A program made the position numbers and the translations under genes. A DNA stretch of 64,000 nt from JAFAXD01 sp051985675 (GTDB lineage: Bacteria > Pseudomonadota > Alphaproteobacteria > Rhizobiales > Xanthobacteraceae), in NCBI GenBank assembly GCA_051985675.1, contig JBPYFJ010000058.1:1-64000 (forward strand). The letters run 5' to 3'. How positions within the stretch are numbered: position 1 is the first letter of the stretch; the number at the start of each line of letters is the position of its first letter. Below, piece by piece: positions 34,501-43,217 of the stretch. The notes below the pieces were generated by a model. The model was not told the origin of the DNA and searched no databases. It saw only the letters and a list, made by a program, of their open reading frames with translations.

Positions 34501-35484
34501 ATGCCCGAGGCGACCCCGGCCGGCGCCCGCAAGCGCCGACGCATCGACGTTCATCAACACATCTACCCGAAGCAGTTCACCAAGCGGATGCTCGATGCGC
34601 TGATCGAGGATTCGCCCGACTTTCCGGCCGCGATGTATCTCGACTGGTCGCCCGAGCAGGCGCTCGCGATGATGGAGACCCATGCGATCGACACCGTCAT
34701 GGTCTCGTTGACGAGCCCCGGTCTTTGGTTCGGCGATGCGGTCGCGGCGCGCGAGGCGGCTCGCGAGTTCAACGAACTGGCCGCGCAGATGATGCGCGAT
34801 CACAAGGGGCGCTTTGGCGCGTTTGCCCCGATCCCGCTGCCGGACCAAGCCGGCGCATTCGCGGAAATCAAACACGCCCTCGACGTACTCGAGCTCAACG
34901 GGATTGGGCTGCACTCGAGCTATGCCGGCAAGTGGCTCGGAGACCCGAGCTTTGCGGCGGTGATGGACGAGCTCAATCGGCGCGCCGTGCCGGTGTTCGT
35001 GCATCCGGTCGCCAACACCAGCGGGCGTATCGACAATCCCTGGTTCGCCAAACCGACCATGGAATTCGTGTTCGACACCACCCGCACGATCGCGAGCCTG
35101 GTTGCGAGTGGGACGCTCGCCCGCTGTCCCAACATCAGGTTCATCTTCCCGCACGCGGGCGGCACTGTGTTCATGCTGGCGCGCCGGATCGAAGCCGGCC
35201 TGCTGCGGCGCCTGACGCCGGACCAGAAAGCCTCCTGGCTACCGAACGGAATGGCTGGCGCCCTGCAAGGCTTGAATTTCGACGTCGTGAGCGCCACCAA
35301 CGAGCCTGCGATGGCGGCGGTTCGCACGATCATGCCGACGAGCCGCCTGCTGTTCGGAACCGACCACCCGTTCCTGAAGGCGAAGTCGACGATCGACCAG
35401 CTCGGACGCCTCGGCTTCACGCCCGATGAAATGCGCGCGATCGAGTGCTCCAATGCCGAAACGCTGTGCAATCTCGTCAACTGA
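34501..35484 (+). CDS. Amidohydrolase, ACMSD/resorcylate-decarboxylase-like
   Basis: Metal-dependent enzyme of the amidohydrolase superfamily, 327 residues. The HxH metal motif is DVHQH (about residue 17); further ligands are His in FVHPVAN, His in FPHAGG and Asp in FGTDHPF. This set and order match the ACMSD/gamma-resorcylate decarboxylase group (EC 4.1.1), which decarboxylates aromatic or muconate acids without hydrolysis. The ATG has AGGAGG eight bases upstream. The substrate is not known. Its relation to the dioxygenase gene 4 kb away is an open question. Confidence 0.88.
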   Translation: MPEATPAGARKRRRIDVHQHIYPKQFTKRMLDALIEDSPDFPAAMYLDWSPEQALAMMETHAIDTVMVSLTSPGLWFGDAVAAREAAREFNELAAQMMRDHKGRFGAFAPIPLPDQAGAFAEIKHALDVLELNGIGLHSSYAGKWLGDPSFAAVMDELNRRAVPVFVHPVANTSGRIDNPWFAKPTMEFVFDTTRTIASLVASGTLARCPNIRFIFPHAGGTVFMLARRIEAGLLRRLTPDQKASWLPNGMAGALQGLNFDVVSATNEPAMAAVRTIMPTSRLLFGTDHPFLKAKSTIDQLGRLGFTPDEMRAIECSNAETLCNLVN

Positions 35485-35531
35485 CCCCGGCCTCCGATGC
35501 TTGACAATCGACGCGGGGGCCCTCATTTTAA

Positions 35532-35549
35532 TGATTACGATCGTAATCA
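35532..35549. promoter_or_regulatory. Perfect 18-bp palindrome, probable operator
   Basis: TGATTACGATCGTAATCA is its own reverse complement over all 18 bases. It lies in an AT-rich patch 73 bp before the thiolase gene, where an operator would be expected. Size and symmetry suit a TetR-type dimer. No regulator gene is adjacent. Confidence 0.62.
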
Positions 35550-35621
35550 AACTTGCGTGCGATGTCAGCACGTTAAGCTCGCGGATGGCATCGCTGGCTC
35601 CCTCCTGACAGGAGACCCACC

Positions 35622-36815
35622 ATGAGTGAACGAAGCGATCCCGTCGTCATCGCCGCCTCGGTGCGCACCCCGCTTGGTCGGTTCCAGGGCGAGCTCTCGC
35701 CGATTGCCGCTCCGCGCCTCGGTTCGACCGTGATCAAGACCGCGGTCGAGCGCGCCCGCGTTGCGCCCGACCGCATCGACGAAGTCCTGATGGGCTGCGT
35801 CCTGCCGGCGGGCCAGGGCCAGGCGCCGGCGCGCCAGGCGGCGCGCGGAGCCGGCCTTCCGGATGCGACGGGGGCAACCACCGTCAACAAGGTGTGCGGC
35901 TCCGGCATGAAGGCGGTGATGCTTGGCCATGATCTGATCACCGCCGGGTCGGCCGACATCATCGTGGCCGGCGGCATGGAGAGCATGTCGAACGCGCCCT
36001 ATCTGCTCAGCCAGGCGCGCGCCGGCTATCGCTTCGGCCACGGACAGATTTTCGACCACGCGGCGCTGGACGGTCTTGAGGACGCCTACGAGAAGGGGCG
36101 CTCCATGGGCACGTTCGGTGAAGACACCGCGCAGCAGTATCAGTTCGATCGCAAGTCGCAGGACCGCTACGCCGAAACGTCGCTGCGCCGTGCGAAAGCC
36201 GCGGTCGAGAGCGGTGCCTTCGATTCCGAGATTGTGCCGGTCACAATCGCCGCCAAGGCCGGCGATCTTGTCATCAAACGCGACGAGAACCCGCTCAAGG
36301 TCTCGCCCGACAAGATCCCGACCCTCAAGCCGGCGTTCCGCCCCGACGGCACCATCACCGCGGCGAGCTCGAGCGCGAATGCCGATGGGGCCGCCGCCCT
36401 GGTGATCACCCGCCTGTCGATCGCGGAGCGCGAAGGGCTTCCGGTTCTGGCGGTCATTCGCGGCCACGCCAGCCACGCCCAGGAGCCGGCGTGGTTCACG
36501 ACCGCGCCGATCGGTGCCATCCGCAAGCTGCTCGCCAAGGTCGGCTGGTCGAAGGACGACGTCGATCTGTTCGAAATCAACGAGGCATTCGCCGTCGTCG
36601 TGATGGCGGCGATGCGCGACCTCGCTCTCGATCATGAGCGGGTCAACGTGCATGGCGGCGCCTGCGCGCTCGGCCACCCGATCGGCGCGACCGGTGCTCG
36701 CATCATCGTCACCCTCCTCAACGCACTCGAAAAGAAGGGCGGCAAACGCGGCGTCGCGTCGCTGTGCATCGGCGGTGGTGAGGCCACCGCGGTTGCGGTC
36801 GAACGCCTGCATTGA
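35622..36815 (+). CDS. Acetyl-CoA C-acyltransferase (thiolase)
   Basis: Condenses or cleaves acyl-CoA thioesters. It is 397 residues. The acylated Cys lies in NKVCGSGMKAV (about residue 92), the base His in GHPIGATGAR and the second Cys in SLCIGGGEA. Whether it works in butanoate/PHA synthesis or in beta-oxidation cannot be settled. ATG 35622 follows CAGGAGACC. MaoC dehydratase follows 9 bp later, so the pair may act on enoyl/hydroxyacyl-CoA chains. Confidence 0.93.
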   Translation: MSERSDPVVIAASVRTPLGRFQGELSPIAAPRLGSTVIKTAVERARVAPDRIDEVLMGCVLPAGQGQAPARQAARGAGLPDATGATTVNKVCGSGMKAVMLGHDLITAGSADIIVAGGMESMSNAPYLLSQARAGYRFGHGQIFDHAALDGLEDAYEKGRSMGTFGEDTAQQYQFDRKSQDRYAETSLRRAKAAVESGAFDSEIVPVTIAAKAGDLVIKRDENPLKVSPDKIPTLKPAFRPDGTITAASSSANADGAAALVITRLSIAEREGLPVLAVIRGHASHAQEPAWFTTAPIGAIRKLLAKVGWSKDDVDLFEINEAFAVVVMAAMRDLALDHERVNVHGGACALGHPIGATGARIIVTLLNALEKKGGKRGVASLCIGGGEATAVAVERLH

Positions 36816-36824
36816 GCGGCGCCG

Positions 36825-37274
36825 ATGAGCGTGCACTACCTCGAGGATTTCGCGGTCGGACAGACCTACAAATCGCCGCGGCTGCGTGTCGACGAGGCGC
36901 GCGCCAAGGCGTTCGCGGCCGAGTATGACCCGCAGCCGTTCCATCTCGAGGACGCGGCGGCGCGCGCCACAGTGTTCGGCTCCCTGGCGGCGAGCGGCTG
37001 GTACACGGCCGCGCTCACCATGCGGCTCCTGGTCGACGGCGAGCTCAAACCGGCCGGCGGCATCATCGGGCTTGGCTTTGACGAGTTCCGCTGGCCGCGC
37101 GCGGTCAAGCCGGGCGACGAACTCCATGTCGTGAGCGAAATCCTGGACGTCCGCGCATCGAAGTCGCGTCCCGAGCAGGGCCTCGTCAAGGTCCGCACCA
37201 CGACCTTCAATCAGAACGACGAGCCGGTGCAGATCACGGTTGGTAATCTCCTGGTGCCGCGCAGGCCTGCATAA
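36825..37274 (+). CDS. MaoC-like hot-dog dehydratase
   Basis: A 149-residue single hot-dog-fold protein of the MaoC/R-hydratase group. The catalytic Asp-x-x-x-x-His element appears as EYDPQPFHLED, followed by GSLAASGWYTAAL. Likely (R)-specific enoyl-CoA hydratase or a related activity. It lies 9 bp after the thiolase gene and before a broken VOC gene. Confidence 0.9.
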   Translation: MSVHYLEDFAVGQTYKSPRLRVDEARAKAFAAEYDPQPFHLEDAAARATVFGSLAASGWYTAALTMRLLVDGELKPAGGIIGLGFDEFRWPRAVKPGDELHVVSEILDVRASKSRPEQGLVKVRTTTFNQNDEPVQITVGNLLVPRRPA

Positions 37275-37335
37275 GTCGCGCTTGGCGCGTCCGGCCCGCC
37301 CATCCTAAGCTCACCCGGACCCAACGCCGGGTGGG

Positions 37336-37729
37336 ATGGCCGAGTTCACCTACGATCACATGCATCTGCGCAGCCCCGACCCGGAGGCGACCGCGGCGTT
37401 CTACGAGCGCATGTTCGGGGCGGAGATCCTGCGCAGCGTGCAGGGACGGACAGCCGCGCATCGATCTCAAGCTCGGCGGTGTCGACGTCTTCCTCATGGC
37501 CGGCAGCAACGTCGGTCCGGCGCCGGCTCACCCTCATCGGGGGCTTGATCACTTGGGGTTGCGCGTCAACGGCATCGACGCGGTGGTCGCTGAGCTCAAG
37601 GCCAAGGGCGTCCACTTCACCATGGAGCCGACCACGGTCCGGCCGGGCGTGCGCGTTGCGTTTCTGCGCGCCCCCGACGACGTGTCGATCGAGTTGCTGG
37701 ATCGCAACCCGAGTCACAAGGTGGGTTAG
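37336..37729 (+). pseudogene. VOC/glyoxalase-fold protein, frameshifted
   Basis: ATG 37336 opens a VOC-superfamily gene: FTYDHMHLRSPDP, then FYERMFGAEILRS. Around 37440-37450, in the run GTGCAGGGAC, the reading frame shifts by +1 and the rest (DGQPRIDLKLGGVDVFLMAG, LDHLGLRVN, ending HKVG at 37729) is in another frame. Removing one G restores a continuous protein of about 130 residues with the expected metal ligands (His in the first beta strand, His in LDHLG, Glu in IELLD). It is either a true mutation or a sequencing error in a G run. Confidence 0.82.
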
Positions 37730-37772
37730 CGTCGGCCTCGAACTTGATCCGGGGCGCGTGACACCGTTTGCT

Positions 37773-37916
37773 TGTGGCCATCCTTCGAGACGCCCTCGCT
37801 TCGCTCGGGCTCCTCAGGATGAGGACCGAGTGTGTTGCGCGGTACATGACGCGCCCACAAACACCGACCTCGTCCTGAGGAGCGTCGCGCAGCGACGCGT
37901 CTCGAAGGACGGCCAC
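37773..37916. repeat. Palindromic repeat type 2, copy 1
   Basis: A long imperfect inverted repeat: GTGGCCATCCTTCGAGACG at the left and CGTCTCGAAGGACGGCCAC at the right, with inner arms TCCTCAGGATGAGGA and TCGTCCTGAGGA and small GC hairpins inside. Two further copies are at 44529-44669 and 52514-52653. This type is common in Bradyrhizobium/Rhodopseudomonas genomes. Confidence 0.85.
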
Positions 37917-38012
37917 GCGCGAAAGGGGTTCACGATGTCAAACAGCCCGGAGCAAAAGCAACGCTCCGCCTGCCTGCATATATTTTGTTTTTATTTGTCA
38001 ATAACTTTTATT

Positions 38013-39710
38013 TTAAATGACGCGCGCTGGGAGTGGCGCATTCCCGTCGGCGTCGGCCTGCCGCGCGTCATGGCGCGGGAGTGCGCGGCGTGCGGCGATC
38101 CGAGGCCCGGCACCACGAATCGTGTCAATCAAATCCGCGGCGTTCTCCGGAAGCGCGTCCGAGCGCCAGGCAACGTGTCCGTCCGGGCGCACCAGCACCA
38201 GACGCCGGCCGTAGAGGGCGGCGGCCGAGGGCGACGCGATGCGGCGCACGGTCAGCGGCAGCCCGACGGCCGCGGCCGCCTGCCCGAGCGGGCCGGTTGC
38301 GACATCGGAGAACACCAGCAGCACAAAACCATCGCCGAACAGATCGAGCGTGGAGCGGCCGGGCTCGAGCCAGCAATGCGGCGCGCGCGCCCCCGGGAAC
38401 GTCGTCGGCACATAGCCGATCGTATCGTCCGCCGGCTTGGGCGTTCCGTCGGGCACGACGATCGGCGAGGGATGGTAGATGTAGCCAAGGTGAACGCCGG
38501 TCGGCTGCCAGGATTTCATGTTCTCCTGCACGAGCCGCTGGCCGATTTCACGCCGCGCGACGTCGCCCGCCGGCGTCGGCGCCAAAATTTGGGCATGCCT
38601 GGTCCCCTCGATCAGGCGCCGATAGTTGGAGAGCGAGACCTCGGCGGCGCGCGCCGACGCCGGCCGCCGCTCCGGGTCGTAGCTCTCGGTGAGTGCCGGG
38701 CCGCCCCAACCCTGGACCACGGCGGCGAGCTTCCAGCCCAGGTCGAAGGCGTCCTGCAGGCCGGTGTTCATGCCGAGTCCGCCGTTGGGCGGATGGGCGT
38801 GTGCGGAATCGCCGGCCAGAAACACCCGCCCATCCATGAATCGATCGGCCACGGTGCGCTTGCGCACCCACAGCGTCTTGCTCTCGATCGTGTAGCGAAT
38901 GTCGCGTCCCATGAAGCGCCGCACCAGCGCCGGAATGTCGGCGTTCTGCAACTTATCCTCGTCGATGCCGACAACCTGCAGCCGCCACAAGTCCTTGCCG
39001 TCAACAAATGAAATGAACGACCAGGTTCCTTCCGGCCCGACGAAGACGTAGCGGACGGCCGGGTCCTTGTCGTGTAGGGCCGCGAAATTCGGAATCCGCA
39101 GGTAGACGTTCATCGACCAGTCGATATGGCGCTCGCCGCGGATGTCGATGCCGAGGAGGTCGCGCACCGTCGAGGCAAATCCATCGCAGCCGACCAGATA
39201 GTCGGCGCGCACGGTCTCGGCTTTGCCATTGCGCTGATCGACGAGGGTAGCGGTAACGCCGGACGGATCCTGCTCAAAACTTTCGAGCATGACCTGGTGA
39301 CGGATCGTGATCGTCGGGAACGACCGTGCGCAGTCCTGCAGGATCGGATCGAACCAGGTCTGCGGGCACATGAGGCCGCGCTCGGGACTGAAGGCCGAGT
39401 CGCTGCGTTCGTTGAGCGACGGCACCCGGATGCGCCCGATCTCGTACCCGAGCATGTCGGTGACGAAGGCGTTGTCGAGCGGGTAGTCGAGCGGGAAGCC
39501 CCAGTTGCGAACCTTGTGGGCAATGCCGAGCTGGCGGCAAAACTCCATGGTCCGCACGCTCACTTCCAGCATCTTGGCGGGGCCGAGCTTGTTCTCGTTC
39601 TTCTCGACCAGCATGGCGGTGACACCGCGCCGCCCGAGATCGGCCGCGAGCGCGAGCCCGATCGGTCCGCCGCCGACGATCAGCACCGGCGTGCGGACGG
39701 TCGCACCCAT
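38013..39710 (-). CDS. FAD-dependent aromatic monooxygenase
   Basis: A 565-residue flavoprotein hydroxylase of the PheA/TfdB/MhpA group. The Rossmann motif GGGPIGLALAADL lies at the N-terminus, the DG motif as GCDGFASTVR and the FAD/ribityl motif as GDSAHAHPPNGGLGMNTGLQ. The C-terminal thioredoxin-like domain typical of phenol hydroxylases follows. Last gene of a four-gene minus-strand set: it would hydroxylate an aromatic acid before cleavage by the dioxygenase encoded 10 bp upstream. The substrate is unknown. Confidence 0.9.
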   Translation of the reverse strand: MGATVRTPVLIVGGGPIGLALAADLGRRGVTAMLVEKNENKLGPAKMLEVSVRTMEFCRQLGIAHKVRNWGFPLDYPLDNAFVTDMLGYEIGRIRVPSLNERSDSAFSPERGLMCPQTWFDPILQDCARSFPTITIRHQVMLESFEQDPSGVTATLVDQRNGKAETVRADYLVGCDGFASTVRDLLGIDIRGERHIDWSMNVYLRIPNFAALHDKDPAVRYVFVGPEGTWSFISFVDGKDLWRLQVVGIDEDKLQNADIPALVRRFMGRDIRYTIESKTLWVRKRTVADRFMDGRVFLAGDSAHAHPPNGGLGMNTGLQDAFDLGWKLAAVVQGWGGPALTESYDPERRPASARAAEVSLSNYRRLIEGTRHAQILAPTPAGDVARREIGQRLVQENMKSWQPTGVHLGYIYHPSPIVVPDGTPKPADDTIGYVPTTFPGARAPHCWLEPGRSTLDLFGDGFVLLVFSDVATGPLGQAAAAVGLPLTVRRIASPSAAALYGRRLVLVRPDGHVAWRSDALPENAADLIDTIRGAGPRIAARRALPRHDARQADADGNAPLPARVI

Positions 39711-39720
39711 CGTCAGCGGC

Positions 39721-40293
39721 TCAGGCTGCCGCGGTCACGTCCATCGCCACCCAGCCGGGCGGCGGCTCCTTGCCTGGGTGAACGGCGCCGCAGTGCTTGC
39801 AGGTGCGGGCCTGCTGATTGCCGTAGAACGCAGTGAACAGCGGCGGCAGATCCTTGACGATATCCTTCACCTGCACCTCGACGCGGTGCACGCGTTCGCC
39901 GCAGTTGAAGCAGTACCATTCGAAGCCGTCGATATCGCTCTCGCGCCGCGTGCCCTCGACCACGAGGCCGACCGAGCCCGGAATCGGCCGCTGCGGCGAG
40001 TGGCGGACGTGCGGCCCGATGAAAAACACCTCACCCTCTCTGATTGGGACGTCGTAGATCTTGCCGTTCTCGGCGACTTTCAGAACCATGTCGCCCTTGA
40101 GCTGATAGAAGAACTCCTCGACCGGATCGTCGTGAAAATCGACGCGCTGGTTCGGGCCGCCCACGATCATCACCGTCATGTCGGTCTTTATGTCGAACAG
40201 CTGCTTGTTGCCGACCGGCGGCTTGAGGAACTGCTGGTTCTCGGCGATCCAGCGCTGGAAGTTGAACGGGCGGAAGCGCGGGTGTTGCAGCAT
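39721..40293 (-). CDS. 3-hydroxyanthranilate 3,4-dioxygenase homologue
   Basis: Fe(II) ring-cleavage cupin of the HAAO/NbaC family, 190 residues. Metal ligands are visible: His and Glu in VDFHDDPVEEFFYQ and His in GPHVRHSP; a substrate-binding Arg lies in NQRVDF. The C-terminal rubredoxin-like site has two CxxC pairs (CFNC and CKHC), as in bacterial HAAO. Known members convert 3-hydroxyanthranilate to aminocarboxymuconate semialdehyde. No other kynurenine-pathway gene is adjacent, so the true substrate may be another ortho-aminophenol acid. Confidence 0.9.
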   Translation of the reverse strand: MLQHPRFRPFNFQRWIAENQQFLKPPVGNKQLFDIKTDMTVMIVGGPNQRVDFHDDPVEEFFYQLKGDMVLKVAENGKIYDVPIREGEVFFIGPHVRHSPQRPIPGSVGLVVEGTRRESDIDGFEWYCFNCGERVHRVEVQVKDIVKDLPPLFTAFYGNQQARTCKHCGAVHPGKEPPPGWVAMDVTAAA

Positions 40294-40317
40294 GGCAGGT
40301 CCTTTCTGATCGCGCGG

Positions 40318-41304
40318 CTATTCGGCCGCCACGACGCTTGGTTCGCGCGAGAGTTTGAGGCCGCAGCTTTCAAACGCGGCCTTTGTTGCAGCTTTTTCGG
40401 CTTCGCTGAGTTCGACGAGCGGCCGGCGCACCGGCCCTCCGACCTGGCCCAGCAGTTCCTGCCAGTATTTCTGGTGCGCGTACGGCTTGCCGGGCGGGCG
40501 CGTCCTGCGGATGGCCTCGCGCACCGGATTGAGGCTGTCGCGCACGCGCTTTGCGTCCTTCACGTTGCCGGCCATTGCGAGATCGGTGTACTCCCGCATG
40601 CGGCGATCGACGGCGGTCTGCAGCGTGTAGGGCGGCGATGAGCACAGGTAGAGCTGCCAGTTAAGCTCGACGATGTTGTCGAACCATTCCTCCTCGGAGG
40701 CGGTCGAGACCAGGATCTTGTCGCCGGCAAGCTGCGTCAGCTTGACGTACATCTCGCGCGGCACGCTGTATTTGATGGCGACCACGTTCGGAATGTCGGC
40801 GAGCTCGGCGCAGAGCTCGGGGCTGAGCAGATAGCCGCTGTCGGGATGACTCCACAACGCGATGCCGATTGAGACTCGCGAGGCGATGTAGCGGTAGTAC
40901 TCGCGCACGCAGTCGTCGTGGGCGTGGTGGAAATGCAGGACCGGCGCGTGCACGATGATGTAGTCGCCGCCGATGGCCTCGGCGTGGCGGGCAAGTTCAA
41001 GCACGACGTCGAGGTTCTGATCGGAGCAGGACAGCACGGTCGCGGCCTTGCCGGCGGTCTCCTCGACCGCGATCTCGAAGGCGCGCTTGCGCTCCGCGAG
41101 GCTCATCGAGAAGAACTCGCCCTGCTTGCCGGCGACGAACAGACCGTCGATTGAAAGATCGTCGATCCAGTGCCGCATGTTGGCGCGCAACCCCGGCTCG
41201 TCGAGCGCGAGGTCGCCTGCCCGGAACGGCGTGTTGGCGGCGGCAAAAATGCCGCGCATGTGCGCGCGCGAATAGTCCTTGGCCTCGTGCTTGCGGTATT
41301 TCAT
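40318..41304 (-). CDS. DapA-family (class I aldolase) lyase
   Basis: A 328-residue protein of the N-acetylneuraminate lyase/dihydrodipicolinate synthase superfamily. The Schiff-base lysine is in VVAIKYSV (about residue 180) and the GLFVAGKQGEFFSMS segment replaces the usual GTTGE site. At the position of the catalytic tyrosine (YNxP) it has ALWSHP, so Tyr is absent. The gene lies 25 bp before the dioxygenase gene and follows a binding-protein gene by 66 bp. The family includes hydratase-aldolases of aromatic degradation, a plausible role here. ATG 41346 is a longer start. Confidence 0.87.
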   Translation of the reverse strand: MKYRKHEAKDYSRAHMRGIFAAANTPFRAGDLALDEPGLRANMRHWIDDLSIDGLFVAGKQGEFFSMSLAERKRAFEIAVEETAGKAATVLSCSDQNLDVVLELARHAEAIGGDYIIVHAPVLHFHHAHDDCVREYYRYIASRVSIGIALWSHPDSGYLLSPELCAELADIPNVVAIKYSVPREMYVKLTQLAGDKILVSTASEEEWFDNIVELNWQLYLCSSPPYTLQTAVDRRMREYTDLAMAGNVKDAKRVRDSLNPVREAIRRTRPPGKPYAHQKYWQELLGQVGGPVRRPLVELSEAEKAATKAAFESCGLKLSREPSVVAAE

Positions 41305-41370
41305 CGAGCCGTCCGATCGCTGCGTTGCACGGTCAGTTTGCGCCAATCCGCGCCCGGCCGCAAATACCGG

Positions 41371-42348
41371 TCACTTCGCCGCGGCATAGAGTTTCAGCAG
41401 TTTGCCGGCGTTGGCGCGATCCTCCTTGAGGAAGGCGGCAAACTGCTCGGGGGTGGAGCCGTCGGGCTCGACGAACTGCTGCTGCGCAAAGGCGGCGAAC
41501 TTCGGCCCGCGAATGATCGGCACGATCTCGGAATAAATCCGCTTGACGATATCGTCCGGCGTTGCCGCCGGCACCGTGAGCCCCCAGAAGATCGGGCCGC
41601 CGGGAAATCCCGACAATCCCACCTCGGCGAGCGTCGGCACATCCGGTAGGCGCGCATTGCGTCCCGAGCTGCGCAGCGCCAGCACCTTGAGCTTCTTTTC
41701 ATCGAGCTGTCCGGCCATGTTGCCGACGCCGATCTTGGAGACGTCGATGGTCCCGGCCAAGAGCGCGGCGATGATTTCGCTGCCGCCCTTGTAGGGAACG
41801 CCGACAAAGCTCGTCTTCCACAACTCGCCGAGCCATAGCCGGTACATGTCGGTCGTCGTGCGCGCGCCGAGCGTGCCGAAGTTGAGCGCGTCCGGACGCG
41901 CCGCGGCGAGCGCGCGCAACTCCGCAACCGAGTTGGCGGGGAGCGCCTGTTTCGCCACCAGACCTTCGATCACGTAGTACATGTTGGTGACCGGCCGGAA
42001 ATCCTTGTCCGGATCGTAGGGCAGGTTGGGGACGGTGAACGGGTTGAACGACATCGTGTCGGGGCTCACGACGCACAGCGTGTAGCCGTCGGGCGCTGCC
42101 TTGGCGCATTCGGCGCCGCCGATCACCATGTTGGCGCCCGGCCGGTTCTCGACAATCACCGGCGCTCCCATGCGATCGGAGAGTTCCTGTGCGGTCAGGC
42201 GCGCCGCAACGTCGGTGACCGAGCCCGGAGCGATCGGCACGATCATGCGGATCGGCCGGCTCGGATAGGTCTGCGCGCTCGCCGGCAAGGCGCCGAAAAG
42301 GAGCCCGCACGCCACAATGATGAGCCGCGCGAACGTTCCCGTGGCCAT
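41371..42348 (-). CDS. Bug/TctC-type binding protein of the aromatic set
   Basis: Periplasmic binding protein, 325 residues, signal peptide ending near ASAQ (about residue 26). Family signatures are YPSRPIRMIVPIAPGSVTD, VIVENRPGANMVIGG, LPDVPTLAEVGLSGF and a C-terminal helix. First gene on the minus strand of the dioxygenase/monooxygenase set, so it probably binds the aromatic acid or a related anion for uptake. No TctAB partner is near. Confidence 0.9.
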   Translation of the reverse strand: MATGTFARLIIVACGLLFGALPASAQTYPSRPIRMIVPIAPGSVTDVAARLTAQELSDRMGAPVIVENRPGANMVIGGAECAKAAPDGYTLCVVSPDTMSFNPFTVPNLPYDPDKDFRPVTNMYYVIEGLVAKQALPANSVAELRALAAARPDALNFGTLGARTTTDMYRLWLGELWKTSFVGVPYKGGSEIIAALLAGTIDVSKIGVGNMAGQLDEKKLKVLALRSSGRNARLPDVPTLAEVGLSGFPGGPIFWGLTVPAATPDDIVKRIYSEIVPIIRGPKFAAFAQQQFVEPDGSTPEQFAAFLKEDRANAGKLLKLYAAAK

Positions 42349-42605
42349 CGAAGTCCTCCCCGTTTACCCTTGAGTTGTCGCCTGGGTTGCGCACGATTCT
42401 GGCAAAGAAACACGATAGCGTCGATGGCGGCAACGCGATCATGCCAAAGTTTCGCCAGACACTGGTGTCCTAAGCTCGACCGGCCGGCAGTGTACGCGAG
42501 GAGTTAAGGCAGCAATCGCTGACCGTGTGGTCACAAGCCGGCGTTCGTCGTAAAATGCCCGGTGCGTCGGGATTCGTCGGCGGCAAGGGAAACCAGAGGA
42601 TACGA

Positions 42606-43217
42606 ATGCGCATCTCGCTATGGCCTGCGATTGCAGCCGCCGCGTTGGTCGTGGCGCTGGGGGTCGAGGCGCGCGCGCAAAACCTGTTCGATTTTCTGTT
42701 CGGCGGATTCCAGCGCCAAGCCCCGCAACAGCAGCAGCAGGCGCCGGCGCCCGGCGGGAGCGTCCCCGAAACTGGCTTCGGGGGCGGACAGGCCTTTTGC
42801 GTGCGCCTGTGCGACGGCCGCTATTTTCCGCTTCAGCCCCATCCGACCGCGAGCCCATCGCAGCTGTGCAGCGCCTTTTGTCCGGCGACCCAGACGCGGA
42901 TTTTCCGCGGCAGCGAAATCCAGACCGCGGTTGGCCAGGACGGCGGCCGGTACAGCGAACTCAAGAACGCCTATCTCTATCGCAAGCAGCTGGTCGCCGG
43001 CTGCACCTGCAACGGCAAGGATTCGATCGGTCTCGTGACCCTTGACGCCAACAACGATCCGACCCTGCAGCCCGGCGATACGGTCGCAACACCGGACGGC
43101 AAGACCGCCACCGTCAGGGCCGCGCCGCCCGGCGGCGCAGCCCCACCAGGCGCGTCTTCTCCTCCGCCGCCGACGAGCGCACGGCCGCCGGCGCCGGTCC
43201 AGCAACGGCAATACTGA
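42606..43217 (+). CDS. DUF2865 exported protein
   Basis: A 203-residue protein with a signal peptide (VEARAQ, about residue 25), a short Gln-rich stretch, a Cys-bearing DUF2865 core (FCVRLCDGRYFPL, CSAFCPA, GCTCNG) and a Pro/Ala-rich tail. Function unknown; typical of Hyphomicrobiales. The start ATG 42606 gives the best signal peptide; upstream in-frame ATGs lack a ribosome site. Confidence 0.85.
   Translation: MRISLWPAIAAAALVVALGVEARAQNLFDFLFGGFQRQAPQQQQQAPAPGGSVPETGFGGGQAFCVRLCDGRYFPLQPHPTASPSQLCSAFCPATQTRIFRGSEIQTAVGQDGGRYSELKNAYLYRKQLVAGCTCNGKDSIGLVTLDANNDPTLQPGDTVATPDGKTATVRAAPPGGAAPPGASSPPPPTSARPPAPVQQRQY

Noticed and set aside
35565..37127. 520-codon minus-strand frame opposite the thiolase and MaoC genes
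   Set aside because: It spans two real genes and their gap; composition is that of an antisense shadow.
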